Below, piece after piece: positions 53,837 through 63,780 of a DNA stretch of 64,000 nt. Position 1 is the first letter of the stretch; each line of letters starts with the position of its first letter. The notes under the pieces were generated by a model, which did not search any database, was not told where the DNA came from, and saw only the letters and a list, made by a program, of their open reading frames with translations. Source of the stretch: Sulfurovum sp. (GTDB lineage Bacteria; Campylobacterota; Campylobacteria; Campylobacterales; Sulfurovaceae); contig JAMOTA010000058.1 of assembly GCA_027068435.1 (NCBI GenBank), positions 1 through 64,000 on the forward strand, written 5' to 3'. The position numbers and the translations under genes are program-made.

Positions 53837-54109
53837 CTATTTTACCTCTATTAACTGGTTATCAAGTAGTTGATTGACAAAACGTATCAAATCTTTCTCT
53901 AACACATCAGACTCAACCTCATACTCTTGAAGTAGTGAGTCTAGTACTTCTTGAAGTGATTTATCTTTTTCCATAGCTTGCCATATAGCTGTACCTACTT
54001 CATCAAGCCCAAAGTAATTTTCGCTATTCATGTCTAGTAGAACCATCTCATCATCTACCTCTTGAGCAAAAATGGTATCTGCAAAGGTTATTTTTTTATT
54101 TAAATCCAT
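53837..54109 (-). CDS. PqqD-like small protein
   Basis: I place the start at the ATG at 54109 (MDLNKKITF), with AGAGG upstream and just after the DsbC-like stop; the open frame extends to 54187 inside that gene. The 90-residue product has [26 protein letters not shown], the PqqD fold signature, and a C-terminal helical region. PqqD proteins bind peptides for radical-SAM maturases; no precursor peptide or radical-SAM gene is here. Confidence 0.72.
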   Translation of the reverse strand: MDLNKKITFADTIFAQEVDDEMVLLDMNSENYFGLDEVGTAIWQAMEKDKSLQEVLDSLLQEYEVESDVLEKDLIRFVNQLLDNQLIEVK

Positions 54110-54116
54110 AGATGCA

Positions 54117-54884
54117 TTACCTCTTTTTAAAAGGTTTTCCCTTTGGAGTGACAACCTGTGTCCAAGGTATTTTAGTAAAGTTTTCATCGTAAGTTGAAGG
54201 AGTACCTCTTGTACCTAACTCTCTTACTGCTCTCATAGCTCTATCTATCACTTTTTTAGTATCTGCTGAGTATATAAAAGGTTTTTTACCCTTTTGATCA
54301 AACTTCTTATACTCTGTAGAGTTATGGAGTGTAACTTGAGTTAAACGCTCTTTTTTATCTGCATCTGTTTTACCTTGCATTATCCACTCTATCATAGCAG
54401 GTGCTTTTTTATGAAAATTGAGTGGAAAGAAGATTACATGTACTGTGTACTCTGCCAATTTACCCTCAGCAGCTTTTTCAAATTTTCTACAGTAACTACA
54501 CTCTGGGTCTGTTACAAGGTAAATCTCTTTACTACCTTTTCCATAGCTAAAAGAGACACCTGCTTTAATGCTATCTGTATTTTTAGGAAAAACCATCTTA
54601 TTTCCCTCTTTGTCATACCCCGCACCAAAATAAACAGCCCCTGTCTTTTTATCAAGAAAAGCATTGACTACACGAATACCTCTTTTTGTTTGAGACTCTA
54701 ATTTTAAGAAGTAAACACTATCTTTATCTATAGCCTCAACAAGACTCAAGGTCGACTTTTGAAGTGCTTTAGTATTTGTTTTAATCTCTTGTAACTTTTT
54801 AGCATCAAGCTTTACTACTTCTGCACTAAGGTTCACTGCTAACACTACTAGCAGTGAACCTATTATTGATATACCTTTTTTCAC
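54117..54884 (-). CDS. DsbC/DsbG-like periplasmic thiol-disulfide protein
   Basis: The 255-residue product has a signal peptide (MKKGISIIGSLLVVLAVNLSA) and a thioredoxin-fold domain with active site DPECSYCRKF (C129, C132). The N-terminal region (about 22-110) would correspond to the DsbC linker/dimer part. GTRGTPSTYDENF near the end supplies the cis-proline. It would reduce or isomerise disulfides in the periplasm. It is the first gene of the run down to rsmG. Confidence 0.8.
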   Translation of the reverse strand: MKKGISIIGSLLVVLAVNLSAEVVKLDAKKLQEIKTNTKALQKSTLSLVEAIDKDSVYFLKLESQTKRGIRVVNAFLDKKTGAVYFGAGYDKEGNKMVFPKNTDSIKAGVSFSYGKGSKEIYLVTDPECSYCRKFEKAAEGKLAEYTVHVIFFPLNFHKKAPAMIEWIMQGKTDADKKERLTQVTLHNSTEYKKFDQKGKKPFIYSADTKKVIDRAMRAVRELGTRGTPSTYDENFTKIPWTQVVTPKGKPFKKR

Positions 54885-54948
54885 ATATAATCCTTTAAAT
54901 AACTATTTTATAATGACATTATAATCATATTAGATAAATAATAAATAT

Positions 54949-57900
54949 TTACTCCAATCTAAGTGTAACATCACCTAAGAGGTTACCATTTAAGATAACA
55001 TCTTTGTAATAACTTCCAAGGTTTTGCTTTGTATGAAGTATTGCTTCACCTAAGGTTTCACCTTGAAGTAAATAATCCATAATCTTTGATGCAACTAAAC
55101 TATTTTGACTATAAGTACTAAATAACACTGAGCCATATACTGCTACAGCACCTTGTTCTCCTTGAGTCAAAAGTTCATGTGCAATCGTTACGCTTGATGC
55201 ATTTTCAACATATGTTGAGTAACAAGAGAGAGGTAAAGCTATTGTTGGTTTCTCATTATTACTTAACTCTGCTATATCACTCTCTCTAAATAAACCATCA
55301 TGTGACCACTTAGTAAATGATGAATGTCCACTAAACATTGTAACTGTTGGGCCATTATTTAATGTAGATAACAAAGCTTCTCTTGCATCTGTTACAGCTG
55401 CATTTAAGTCTCCATTATTCTCTTGAACAAATACATCTATATAGATTTTAGTATTATTCCAACCATTAGCCTCTAGTTTGCTTCCTAACCCATCCATCTG
55501 TTTTGTATGAACGGTAGTTCCTTCATCTTCCCCTGCAATAAGCAGAGCAGTATGAGATGCTGCCTGTCCTGAACTCTTCCAACTTAATGTTTTATTAATC
55601 ACTGTTTCTAACTCATCTAAGCTTCTTACTGGCCATCTACCTATTGCCATTTGTGCTATACCCTCTTCATCTACTACAAATGAAATATCACTTGGGGTGT
55701 GAGTAGTATTTGGATTTGTATAAACGTAAATACTTGGAATAAAGCTTATAGAACCTGCTCCTAAGTAGTCGTTGTAATCTACTGTTGCTGCTCCTACAAG
55801 TTGTACATGGGTTACACCTTTTTCCGCTGCTTCAGCTAAGTAAGATTTAATTGCTTCTGGTGTTGCCATACCATTTCCATATGCTTGGTAGATATCTTCT
55901 ACATTCACCAGTTGAACACCCCATCCTTCACTTTTACGTTGTGTGATGTAGTGGTTTAACATATCATTCATAAAGAGTGGATGAGATATCATGACATAGT
56001 CCGTCCCCTCTTTTACTTCAATATCTGATTTGACTATTTTATCGGTAATAGTCACTTCAGACATCTTTGATGCTAATGGCATTTCATTTTCATAATGTAT
56101 AACTGTTTTATCATAATAATATATGTCATACCCTATATCTTGTCCCATAGCAACTATAGTTAAAGTATTACTTCCTTCATTGATAATACTTAAATCATCT
56201 ATTGGTATCTCTATTTCCCATACTTTACGACCTTGAACTTGTTCTGTTGTTACTTCTGTACCATTTATCAAAATTTGTACTTGGTGTTGTGCTTCTGTCA
56301 CTGTTCCTATATAGATAGCCAGTGAGTCAACTACTCTTCCCTCAACAAATTCCATATCAAACTCTCTTTCTAAAGTCGCTTGACCCATATCTTTTACAAG
56401 TAGGTATGTATCATAAAATATATCTGGACTAGGATTAACTGAACTCAATTTGTTGTTGTTTTCAAATACTTCTTCTTCACTTGTAACTGCTTCAATACCA
56501 TCACTCTCTACAACCAATGATTCATCTACACAAAGTTCATAAGTATTAGTTTTGAGGTAACGTCCATCATTACTATTTATTTTATCCCCTTTAAACTCTA
56601 TCCAACTTCCTACTGTCCATTTCCCTTTTCTATCTAAACCACCAATGTGTCGTTCAACCCCTTCGCCTTTAAAGCTTATTGCTATTGTATTACCTTCTGT
56701 TCTTTTCAGGTCTATTCCTAGCATTAAAAGTTCTTCATGTTCTAAACGGTACACAGCATTTTCAGGAACATTGAGTTGAATACTTTGTTCTTCAAGTTTT
56801 ATATCTCCAGTTACTCTCAACTCTTTCTTCATTGCTGTTTTCATCTTACGATCTAATGCAACTTCTTTTTTTATCTTTTTCCAGTCTATCGCTTCTGTAA
56901 CTGTTTTAAATCCTGTTTGTTCTCCCAATCTAAATGGTCCATGTCTCTCTTCACTTGTATCAAAATCTACTCCTGCTATACCTATAGTATATGTGCCAAG
57001 ATTTTTTGGTACATCTACAGTAACATGGTACTCTTGAAGTTCAAATGAGTCTATATGTCCCATAATAAGTTCACTATTTAATTTTATCCATTTTGTACCT
57101 TTTACTGCGTATATATTGAACCCAACATTACCCATCTCAGTCTCTGTTGCAAACTCTATATCTACACTATCTCCATACGATGTGGCATATACGTATGATA
57201 TCGTTATTGGTAATATCGTTTCATCTTCTTCTTGTGTAATAGTTCCTGTTGCATTAACCTCTCCTATACAGATATCATAAAACTCTTCATACTCTTCACG
57301 ATTTTCATCTTGTACACTTGATACAAATACTTGGAATTCTAATACCCCTGCTGGTACAGTTATCTCTCCTGTATTCTCATCATAAGTTACCCCTTCACTA
57401 AAGGTAATATTGTCATCAGATGCGTTGTAGTCATCATCTTCTGTTGTGTTATTTTCTATTTTAAAACAGTATGTTGTATTGGCTTCAGATACCTCACTCA
57501 ATGTAACATTATGTTCAAGTATTTCTCCCTCTGTTACGTTGTCATCTGTTACGGTTAAGACTGTTGGTGGTGCATCATTATCTTCTATTGTTCCTGTTGC
57601 ACCTACGCCCCCTACAGTAATAGTATAATCTTCACTATCTTCATCTACTGTATCATCTATACTTTCAACTGTTACAGTAAAGTCTTTTACTCCTGTTGGA
57701 ACAGTAATAGTTCCATCACCATTGTTAACCACTCCATCACTAAATACAAACGTAAGGTTATAGTCATTTGCACCCTCTGTTGTGTTATCTGTTATACTAA
57801 ATGAGTAGGTTCTATTTGCATCGGCTAAACCACTTAAGTTTACATCATGTACAAGATCTGTACCCTCTGTTACACTATCTGAAGAAACCGTAAGCACTGT

Positions 57901-60900
57901 CACTGTATCATCATCTAAGATAGTACCTGTACCCGTATCTGTAGTGTCTCCTACAGATCCACCTTCTGTACTACTGACTGAGAGTGTCATATTTTCATCT
58001 GACTCATCTGTAGTATCTTCTATAGTAGGCACAGTTACACTACCTGTTGTACTACCTGCAGATATAGTAATAGTTACGGTTGTTGCATTGTAGTCATCTC
58101 CTGCTTTAGCAGTATTATCACTTGTTGTTAACGTGATATTGATATCTTGACTACTTGGGCTTGTGAGGTTTACTTCAAAGACTAAGTCATCGCCCTCTTC
58201 TACAGTTACATCTCCTACTATTACATCTGGGATAACATAGAATCCAAAGTCATAACTTTCATCTTCTGCTCCACGTACTACTGTTACACTCGTACCTGTT
58301 GGGTCACTAGAATCTACTTCTTTGTCACTACCCTCTTCTATTGGACTTGCTTCATAGGTACTTGATACAGAAACCGTCAGTTCATACGTTGGTAATGTAC
58401 CACTGTTAAAGTTTTCATCAAGCATGAGGTTATAAAAATGATAATCCCCATTTGCATCTGTTACTGTTTTTACAATAGCTGTATCACCATTAGGGTAGGT
58501 AATAGTCAATGTCACATTGGCATCAGTGATACCACTCTCTCCTGCATCTTGAATACCATCTGCATCTGCATCTTCCCAAACACGGTCACCAAGAGTTCCA
58601 CCCACTTTATAGAATCCAAAGTCAGCTGTGTTATCTGTCTCTCCTGCTGTAAGTTCTACGGTGTAGCGTGTTGTTTGTGCATTGTCATCTGCCCCATCGT
58701 TTGCACCATGTGTACTCCAGTACCCTGTCATTACACCTAAATCGTCGCTTACATATACTGTATAGTTACCATCATTTAAACCTGTAAAACTATAGTCACC
58801 ATTGGCATCTGTTTTTGTAGTTGCTACGGTATGGTTAGCATCATCAAGAAGAACAACTGTTACATTTTCAAATCGCTCACTCTCTGATGCATCTAAAGTA
58901 CCATTGGTATCACTATCTTTAAAGAGTGTACCACTAAGCGTATTTGCTGTAGATGCCGTGTATCCAAAGTCTTGATCTAAATCTATTTGGCTGTTACTTG
59001 CATTCAGTACGACTAGAGATTCATTGGCTGTATTACCATCTGGGTCAACACTATTACTTAAGTTTGTTCCACTGTTTGGTAGTGTTGTTGTATCTACTTT
59101 TACGGTGTAGTTATGGTCTGCTGAGAGTCCACTAAAGGTATAGTGTCCATTCTCATCTGTTACAGTAGCGTAAAGTTCTATTACTCCTGCCTCGTCATAA
59201 AGTTTAACAGTTACACCTTCAAGACCTTCACCTGCATCTAATGTATCATCTCCATCACGGTCAAGGAAGACAGTATCTCCTATGAAACCATCGCCTGTGC
59301 TGTGGTTAGAGAGTTTATACCCAAAATCTTGGTTAAGATAATCAGCACTTCCATCAACCGTAATCGTATTACCACCATCTTGCGTAAGGATAAAGTCACT
59401 TACAATTGCATGACTATCTGTTACACGTACGTTATAGTCTCCTGCTTGTACACCAGAGAATGCATAGTGTCCGTTTGCATCTGTAAACATAGTAGCTACT
59501 ATATGACTACCATCATCAAGAAGTGCTACGCTTACACCTGCTATACCTGCTTCACTACCATTTTGTGTAGCATCTGCATCTACATCTAAGTAGATTGTAT
59601 CTCCTATAGTACTACCATCACTTGGTTGGTATCCGAAGTCTCCATTGAGGTAAACATCACCTGGAGCTAGAGGTATTGGGTTACTTGTGTTATCTCCATC
59701 ACTATCTGGGTCACCTGTTGGTGTGGTAGCAAAGTTTGCTGGTAAGCTAGAAGTATTAACCTCTAACACATACGCACCTCTTGCTACATCATCAAAGATA
59801 TAGTAACCATCAGCATCTGTTGTTGCTGTTACGTTTGTATCTCCTGTTCCACCATATATACCATCTTTGTTTGCATCATTCATAAGAGTTACAATCACAC
59901 CTCCTATACCACTCTCTCCTGCATCTTGTACACCATTACCGTTAGCATCATTCCAGATACGGTCACCTATTGCACCTGTTGCATCTGTTGGTGGGTTTGT
60001 TGTATCTGTTGGGCTTACCCAGTTGTAACCAAAGTCTGCACTTAAATGTTTTTCACCTTCGGCAACTGTGACAGAAGTCACATTATCTAAAGTAGCATCT
60101 TCATCATAGGTTGCATTCATTCCACTTGGTGGTGTCACTGTAACACTGTATGTTCCTGCTTCAAGGTTATTGAAGAGGTATCCACCTTCTGTATCTGTTA
60201 CTGTTGTGATACTATTTCCATTACCATCATCTAGTGTAACAGTAACATTAGCCATACCACTCTCACCTGCATCTTGTACACCATTGGCATTCTCATCATA
60301 CCATACACTGTTTCCTATGACTGCTTTAACTTGTGACGCTGGTGGTTGTTGGTATCCATCTTCTCCTGCGTTACTATTTCCACCTGAGGTAATAGTGACA
60401 GTTTGAGGATCTGTTCCTGCTGTCTGTTTTGTGAGGTTTGCTGGTAGTGTACTGTTATTTACATCTACTGTTGCATCTCCTGTTTGGAGGTCTGTTGCAC
60501 TATAGCTACCATTTGCATCTGTTGTAACAGTAGTTACTACATCGTTACTATCTGTAATAATAACATCTACACCACTAAGGTTTGCTTCATCAAACTGCTG
60601 TGTGCCATCGCCGTTACTATCTTCAAATACATGCCCGTGTATAGCACCTTTGTCATCGTCCAGTATGGTTCCTGTTGCACTGACTGTACCTACTGTTATG
60701 TCGTAGAACTCATCATCTTCAGCTGTATCGTCATCTATCACTTTTACTGAAACAGTAAAGCTACTTACTCCTGCTGGAACGCTGATATTGCCATCGCCAT
60801 TGTCAACTACACCATCACTAAATATGTATGTAAGGTTATAGTCATTTACTCCATTTGTACTGTTGTCTACTACATTAAAGGTGTAATTTCTATCTACACT

Positions 60901-63648
60901 AGTTGAAGCACTCATAGTAACTGTATGCACTAAGTCATTTCCCGTACCTTCTGTTTGTGTATCTGAAGTGATACTCGTAACTATAGGTAAGTGAAAACCG
61001 TTGTTCTCTTCTACATTGTTACCATCTACTATGGTAACTGTTGTTGGGTTCCTTCCCTCTGTTTGGGCTGCACCTGTAGGGAAGTCATCATCTGATTCAT
61101 CTATAGTAATATTTGCATCACCCACACTTAAATCAGTAAATGTATAATCTCCACTTGCATTTGTCTCTGTGGTATGGGTAACACCATTAGAATCTACTGC
61201 TGTTACAGTAATATTCGATAAGTTCTCATCTGCATTGTTCTGTACACGATCACCATCTTTATCTTCATAAACATGACCTGTGAGTGTTGATGAAAAAGGT
61301 CTAAATCCAAAAGCAACATTATGATTATTCGCACCTGAATATGCTATCTCTGAAGCTACAATAGAAGCATTGGCATCATTTTCACTTACTGCACCGTCAC
61401 TATCATTTACATTGGTATAACTACCTTCACCTACATCTGTTAAGGTCAATACCTTTCCATCAAGTTCTGTTTGCTTATTTATACCCTTTATATTTGGTAT
61501 TTGTACAATATATGCACTGTTTACAAGAAGTTCCGTTAAATTATATTCAGCATTGGATGTATCTGTTCCTAAAGGGTCATTAGAGAAAAGATAATAACCA
61601 TTAGCATCTGTTTGTACAGTAGCAATAAATGTTCCATCTGCTGCATAAAGTGTGACATTAACATCTGCTATACCACTCTCATTTGCATCTTGGATTCCAT
61701 CACTGTCTTCATCAAACCATACCCTACTTCCTATCTCTGTAGGTGTTGGAGCTGTTAAAAGTTCAACATCACCTAAAGAAGCTCCCTTTGCATTATATCC
61801 AGAGTGTTCATTAGTACCATCACCATCGCAATCATTTGGATTCCCATACAGTATAGAGTACCAATTATCAATACTGCCATCTATTGTACTTAAGGTATTA
61901 ATACCAATAGTACTCTGATATTTAGTATCACTATCACCTCCAGGAAAAGGATCTATAGCAAGATGAAGCAGTTGTTTAGTTCCTTTTAAAAGTGCCAAAG
62001 CACCTCCAGAAAGATTTTTCATCCCATCTCCACCCTTATCATAAAGGAAATAACCATCATCACCATTGGTAGCAGTACATGTACCTGTTCCTTCCAAACT
62101 ATAAGTACTGTTACTCTCGTAGCAGGCTCTTAATAAGTCAGAAACACCTACAACATTTTCATCAGCACTTGTATCTTCACTCACTGGGCGATTGTTATGA
62201 TAGGTTCCTTGCATAGAAAAACGATTAATAAAAGCAATATACATTGTATCATTTTCATCAAACTCAATGTCACCAAGTATTGCTTGATTATATTCATCAA
62301 ACCAATGGCTTCTGTCTACACGACTATTGTCATCTGACCATGTTTTCCAAGATTGCCATGAATCACCACCATTTTTATAATCCAAAGGTATATCTAGCTC
62401 TACTGTAAATCCTGTAGTTGGGTCAGATAAATCAAAAGAGAGTACAAAAGCTCTACTGTCTGTACTTACTTCATTGTCTGTATTACTAGCATCAGATTCA
62501 TCACAGACAGCACCTAAATACCCTTTACTTTGATGTGTAGTTAATGCCCAAGGTCTAAGTTCTCCGTTGGTACAAGTTGGTACATTTGTCATATTTTCTA
62601 TAGAGTATTGCTTTGTAGCAGAACTCAAGTTTGACAAATCTCCACTGGCATCTACAGATATAATCCCTTTTTGATTTAAGTTTACTAACCATAGAGTATT
62701 TGTAGTTTGGTCAAAGTCTATATCTCCAAAACTCATCTTTCCTACTTTAGCATAAGCATCAAGATCTATACTAGGGTCAGATGCATTATCGGGAAGTGTA
62801 TAATCAGCAGCTATGCCTGTATTACTACTTGTACTACCATCGTTGGAACAACTTGCTGCTCTACATACGGTACCCAAATCAATATCTGCACCACCATTGG
62901 CTGGTGTTACACCCTGTAAATCAATATATGTATTAGTCACAGAATTTACACCCGCACTATAATCAAGTATTGACACTCTACCTAACCCTACAGAAGTTAA
63001 GCCAACATGTCTTTGGAGTGAAGCTGAAAGAAATAGTCTCTGCTTATCTTTTTGAAATGCCTGCCCCCATGCTGAACCTACATCTTTCACCTCTGCACTT
63101 ACTGTAGGTACAGGACCCGTACCTTGATCACCATTTTCATCACAGAAATCACTGTTTAGTTCACTGTCCGTGTAATGTACTGTTTCTACACCAGGCTGAC
63201 TATTGTCTGCACTTATACCTGTTTGTTGTCTGCCTAGTATATAATCGGGTGTAGCAGTATCAGAATAGTCACTTGGTTCATGCAGAGCAAAATCTACACT
63301 TGTATCTCCATCTGAGACAAACTGAACAGCAATATTATTTGCTGTATTTGGACTCTCATTTAAATAAATTGGCCAATCTGAAAACTCTACCCGAACATCA
63401 CTTGTAGTTGCTATGCTCCAAGTACCATCTGCTCCTGTAGTAGTTGTACTTGTGCCTCCATCATAATAGGCTGTAACTGTTACACCAGCAACTCCCAATT
63501 CATTACTATCCTTAGAACCATATGTATTTAATGCTGTACCATCTACTGCTAAATCTCTAAAAACTAGACCATTTACATCTGCTTGCAGTCCCGTTACAAA
63601 CAGTAAAAATATTAGGTGTGAAAAAATAAATTTTATCCATTTATTCAT
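54949..63648 (-). CDS. Giant secreted protein: SdrD-B-like and Calx-beta domains with C-terminal gingipain-like (C25) peptidase
   Basis: The 2899-residue product has a signal peptide (IFLLFVTGLQA, cut near residue 23) and an SdrD-B-like domain at about 24-120. A Cys-containing region of about 500 residues follows that looks like a beta-propeller (not assigned). Then come about nine SdrD-B-like units starting near 639, 787, 1003, 1110, 1227, 1348, 1455, 1570 and 1687 (pattern IGDxVWxDxDxDGxQDxGE), with four Calx-beta-type domains near 888, 1808, 1915 and 2028. A 400-residue link (2140-2545) has a jelly-roll-like part. Residues about 2550-2899 form a caspase-fold C25 domain with FSGHSSF (H2775) and LPLSCYSTY (C2809), a spacing of 34 against 33 in gingipains. 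No sortase or T9SS tail is seen. AGGAGG precedes the ATG. Confidence 0.8.
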   Translation of the reverse strand: MNKWIKFIFSHLIFLLFVTGLQADVNGLVFRDLAVDGTALNTYGSKDSNELGVAGVTVTAYYDGGTSTTTTGADGTWSIATTSDVRVEFSDWPIYLNESPNTANNIAVQFVSDGDTSVDFALHEPSDYSDTATPDYILGRQQTGISADNSQPGVETVHYTDSELNSDFCDENGDQGTGPVPTVSAEVKDVGSAWGQAFQKDKQRLFLSASLQRHVGLTSVGLGRVSILDYSAGVNSVTNTYIDLQGVTPANGGADIDLGTVCRAASCSNDGSTSSNTGIAADYTLPDNASDPSIDLDAYAKVGKMSFGDIDFDQTTNTLWLVNLNQKGIISVDASGDLSNLSSATKQYSIENMTNVPTCTNGELRPWALTTHQSKGYLGAVCDESDASNTDNEVSTDSRAFVLSFDLSDPTTGFTVELDIPLDYKNGGDSWQSWKTWSDDNSRVDRSHWFDEYNQAILGDIEFDENDTMYIAFINRFSMQGTYHNNRPVSEDTSADENVVGVSDLLRACYESNSTYSLEGTGTCTATNGDDGYFLYDKGGDGMKNLSGGALALLKGTKQLLHLAIDPFPGGDSDTKYQSTIGINTLSTIDGSIDNWYSILYGNPNDCDGDGTNEHSGYNAKGASLGDVELLTAPTPTEIGSRVWFDEDSDGIQDANESGIADVNVTLYAADGTFIATVQTDANGYYLFSNDPLGTDTSNAEYNLTELLVNSAYIVQIPNIKGINKQTELDGKVLTLTDVGEGSYTNVNDSDGAVSENDANASIVASEIAYSGANNHNVAFGFRPFSSTLTGHVYEDKDGDRVQNNADENLSNITVTAVDSNGVTHTTETNASGDYTFTDLSVGDANITIDESDDDFPTGAAQTEGRNPTTVTIVDGNNVEENNGFHLPIVTSITSDTQTEGTGNDLVHTVTMSASTSVDRNYTFNVVDNSTNGVNDYNLTYIFSDGVVDNGDGNISVPAGVSSFTVSVKVIDDDTAEDDEFYDITVGTVSATGTILDDDKGAIHGHVFEDSNGDGTQQFDEANLSGVDVIITDSNDVVTTVTTDANGSYSATDLQTGDATVDVNNSTLPANLTKQTAGTDPQTVTITSGGNSNAGEDGYQQPPASQVKAVIGNSVWYDENANGVQDAGESGMANVTVTLDDGNGNSITTVTDTEGGYLFNNLEAGTYSVTVTPPSGMNATYDEDATLDNVTSVTVAEGEKHLSADFGYNWVSPTDTTNPPTDATGAIGDRIWNDANGNGVQDAGESGIGGVIVTLMNDANKDGIYGGTGDTNVTATTDADGYYIFDDVARGAYVLEVNTSSLPANFATTPTGDPDSDGDNTSNPIPLAPGDVYLNGDFGYQPSDGSTIGDTIYLDVDADATQNGSEAGIAGVSVALLDDGSHIVATMFTDANGHYAFSGVQAGDYNVRVTDSHAIVSDFILTQDGGNTITVDGSADYLNQDFGYKLSNHSTGDGFIGDTVFLDRDGDDTLDAGEGLEGVTVKLYDEAGVIELYATVTDENGHYTFSGLSADHNYTVKVDTTTLPNSGTNLSNSVDPDGNTANESLVVLNASNSQIDLDQDFGYTASTANTLSGTLFKDSDTNGTLDASESERFENVTVVLLDDANHTVATTKTDANGDYSFTGLNDGNYTVYVSDDLGVMTGYWSTHGANDGADDNAQTTRYTVELTAGETDNTADFGFYKVGGTLGDRVWEDADADGIQDAGESGITDANVTLTITYPNGDTAIVKTVTDANGDYHFYNLMLDENFNSGTLPTYELTVSVSSTYEASPIEEGSDKEVDSSDPTGTSVTVVRGAEDESYDFGFYVIPDVIVGDVTVEEGDDLVFEVNLTSPSSQDINITLTTSDNTAKAGDDYNATTVTITISAGSTTGSVTVPTIEDTTDESDENMTLSVSSTEGGSVGDTTDTGTGTILDDDTVTVLTVSSDSVTEGTDLVHDVNLSGLADANRTYSFSITDNTTEGANDYNLTFVFSDGVVNNGDGTITVPTGVKDFTVTVESIDDTVDEDSEDYTITVGGVGATGTIEDNDAPPTVLTVTDDNVTEGEILEHNVTLSEVSEANTTYCFKIENNTTEDDDYNASDDNITFSEGVTYDENTGEITVPAGVLEFQVFVSSVQDENREEYEEFYDICIGEVNATGTITQEEDETILPITISYVYATSYGDSVDIEFATETEMGNVGFNIYAVKGTKWIKLNSELIMGHIDSFELQEYHVTVDVPKNLGTYTIGIAGVDFDTSEERHGPFRLGEQTGFKTVTEAIDWKKIKKEVALDRKMKTAMKKELRVTGDIKLEEQSIQLNVPENAVYRLEHEELLMLGIDLKRTEGNTIAISFKGEGVERHIGGLDRKGKWTVGSWIEFKGDKINSNDGRYLKTNTYELCVDESLVVESDGIEAVTSEEEVFENNNKLSSVNPSPDIFYDTYLLVKDMGQATLEREFDMEFVEGRVVDSLAIYIGTVTEAQHQVQILINGTEVTTEQVQGRKVWEIEIPIDDLSIINEGSNTLTIVAMGQDIGYDIYYYDKTVIHYENEMPLASKMSEVTITDKIVKSDIEVKEGTDYVMISHPLFMNDMLNHYITQRKSEGWGVQLVNVEDIYQAYGNGMATPEAIKSYLAEAAEKGVTHVQLVGAATVDYNDYLGAGSISFIPSIYVYTNPNTTHTPSDISFVVDEEGIAQMAIGRWPVRSLDELETVINKTLSWKSSGQAASHTALLIAGEDEGTTVHTKQMDGLGSKLEANGWNNTKIYIDVFVQENNGDLNAAVTDAREALLSTLNNGPTVTMFSGHSSFTKWSHDGLFRESDIAELSNNEKPTIALPLSCYSTYVENASSVTIAHELLTQGEQGAVAVYGSVLFSTYSQNSLVASKIMDYLLQGETLGEAILHTKQNLGSYYKDVILNGNLLGDVTLRLE

Positions 63649-63689
63649 GATATACTTCCCTCCTAAGGAAATTATTTCTTATTAACGTA

Positions 63690-63702
63690 GGTAGTTACTA
63701 CC
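63690..63702 (-). promoter_or_regulatory. Small palindrome in the leader of the giant gene
   Basis: GGTAGT-T-ACTACC lies 42-54 bases before the ATG. It could be an operator half pair or a small hairpin. Support is only the perfect symmetry. The ATG itself has a strong AGGAGG ribosome-binding site at about 63659-63664. Confidence 0.25.
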
Positions 63703-63780
63703 AATCATTTCTAATATTATCATAAGATTGTCATTGAAATGTTTCACGTAGGAGAAAAGAAGAGATGTTTCTTACTAAAT

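Noticed and set aside
54949-63648. Regularly spaced similar DNA segments that could suggest a repeat array
   Set aside because: They encode SdrD-B-like and Calx-beta-like protein domains, vary in sequence and spacing, and are not CRISPR repeats.
63740-63749. TGTTTCACGT, resembling half of a parS site
   Set aside because: The other half does not match (AGGAGA instead of GAAACA), and a single half-site is expected by chance; it has no evident link to the ParB-like protein at 3593.
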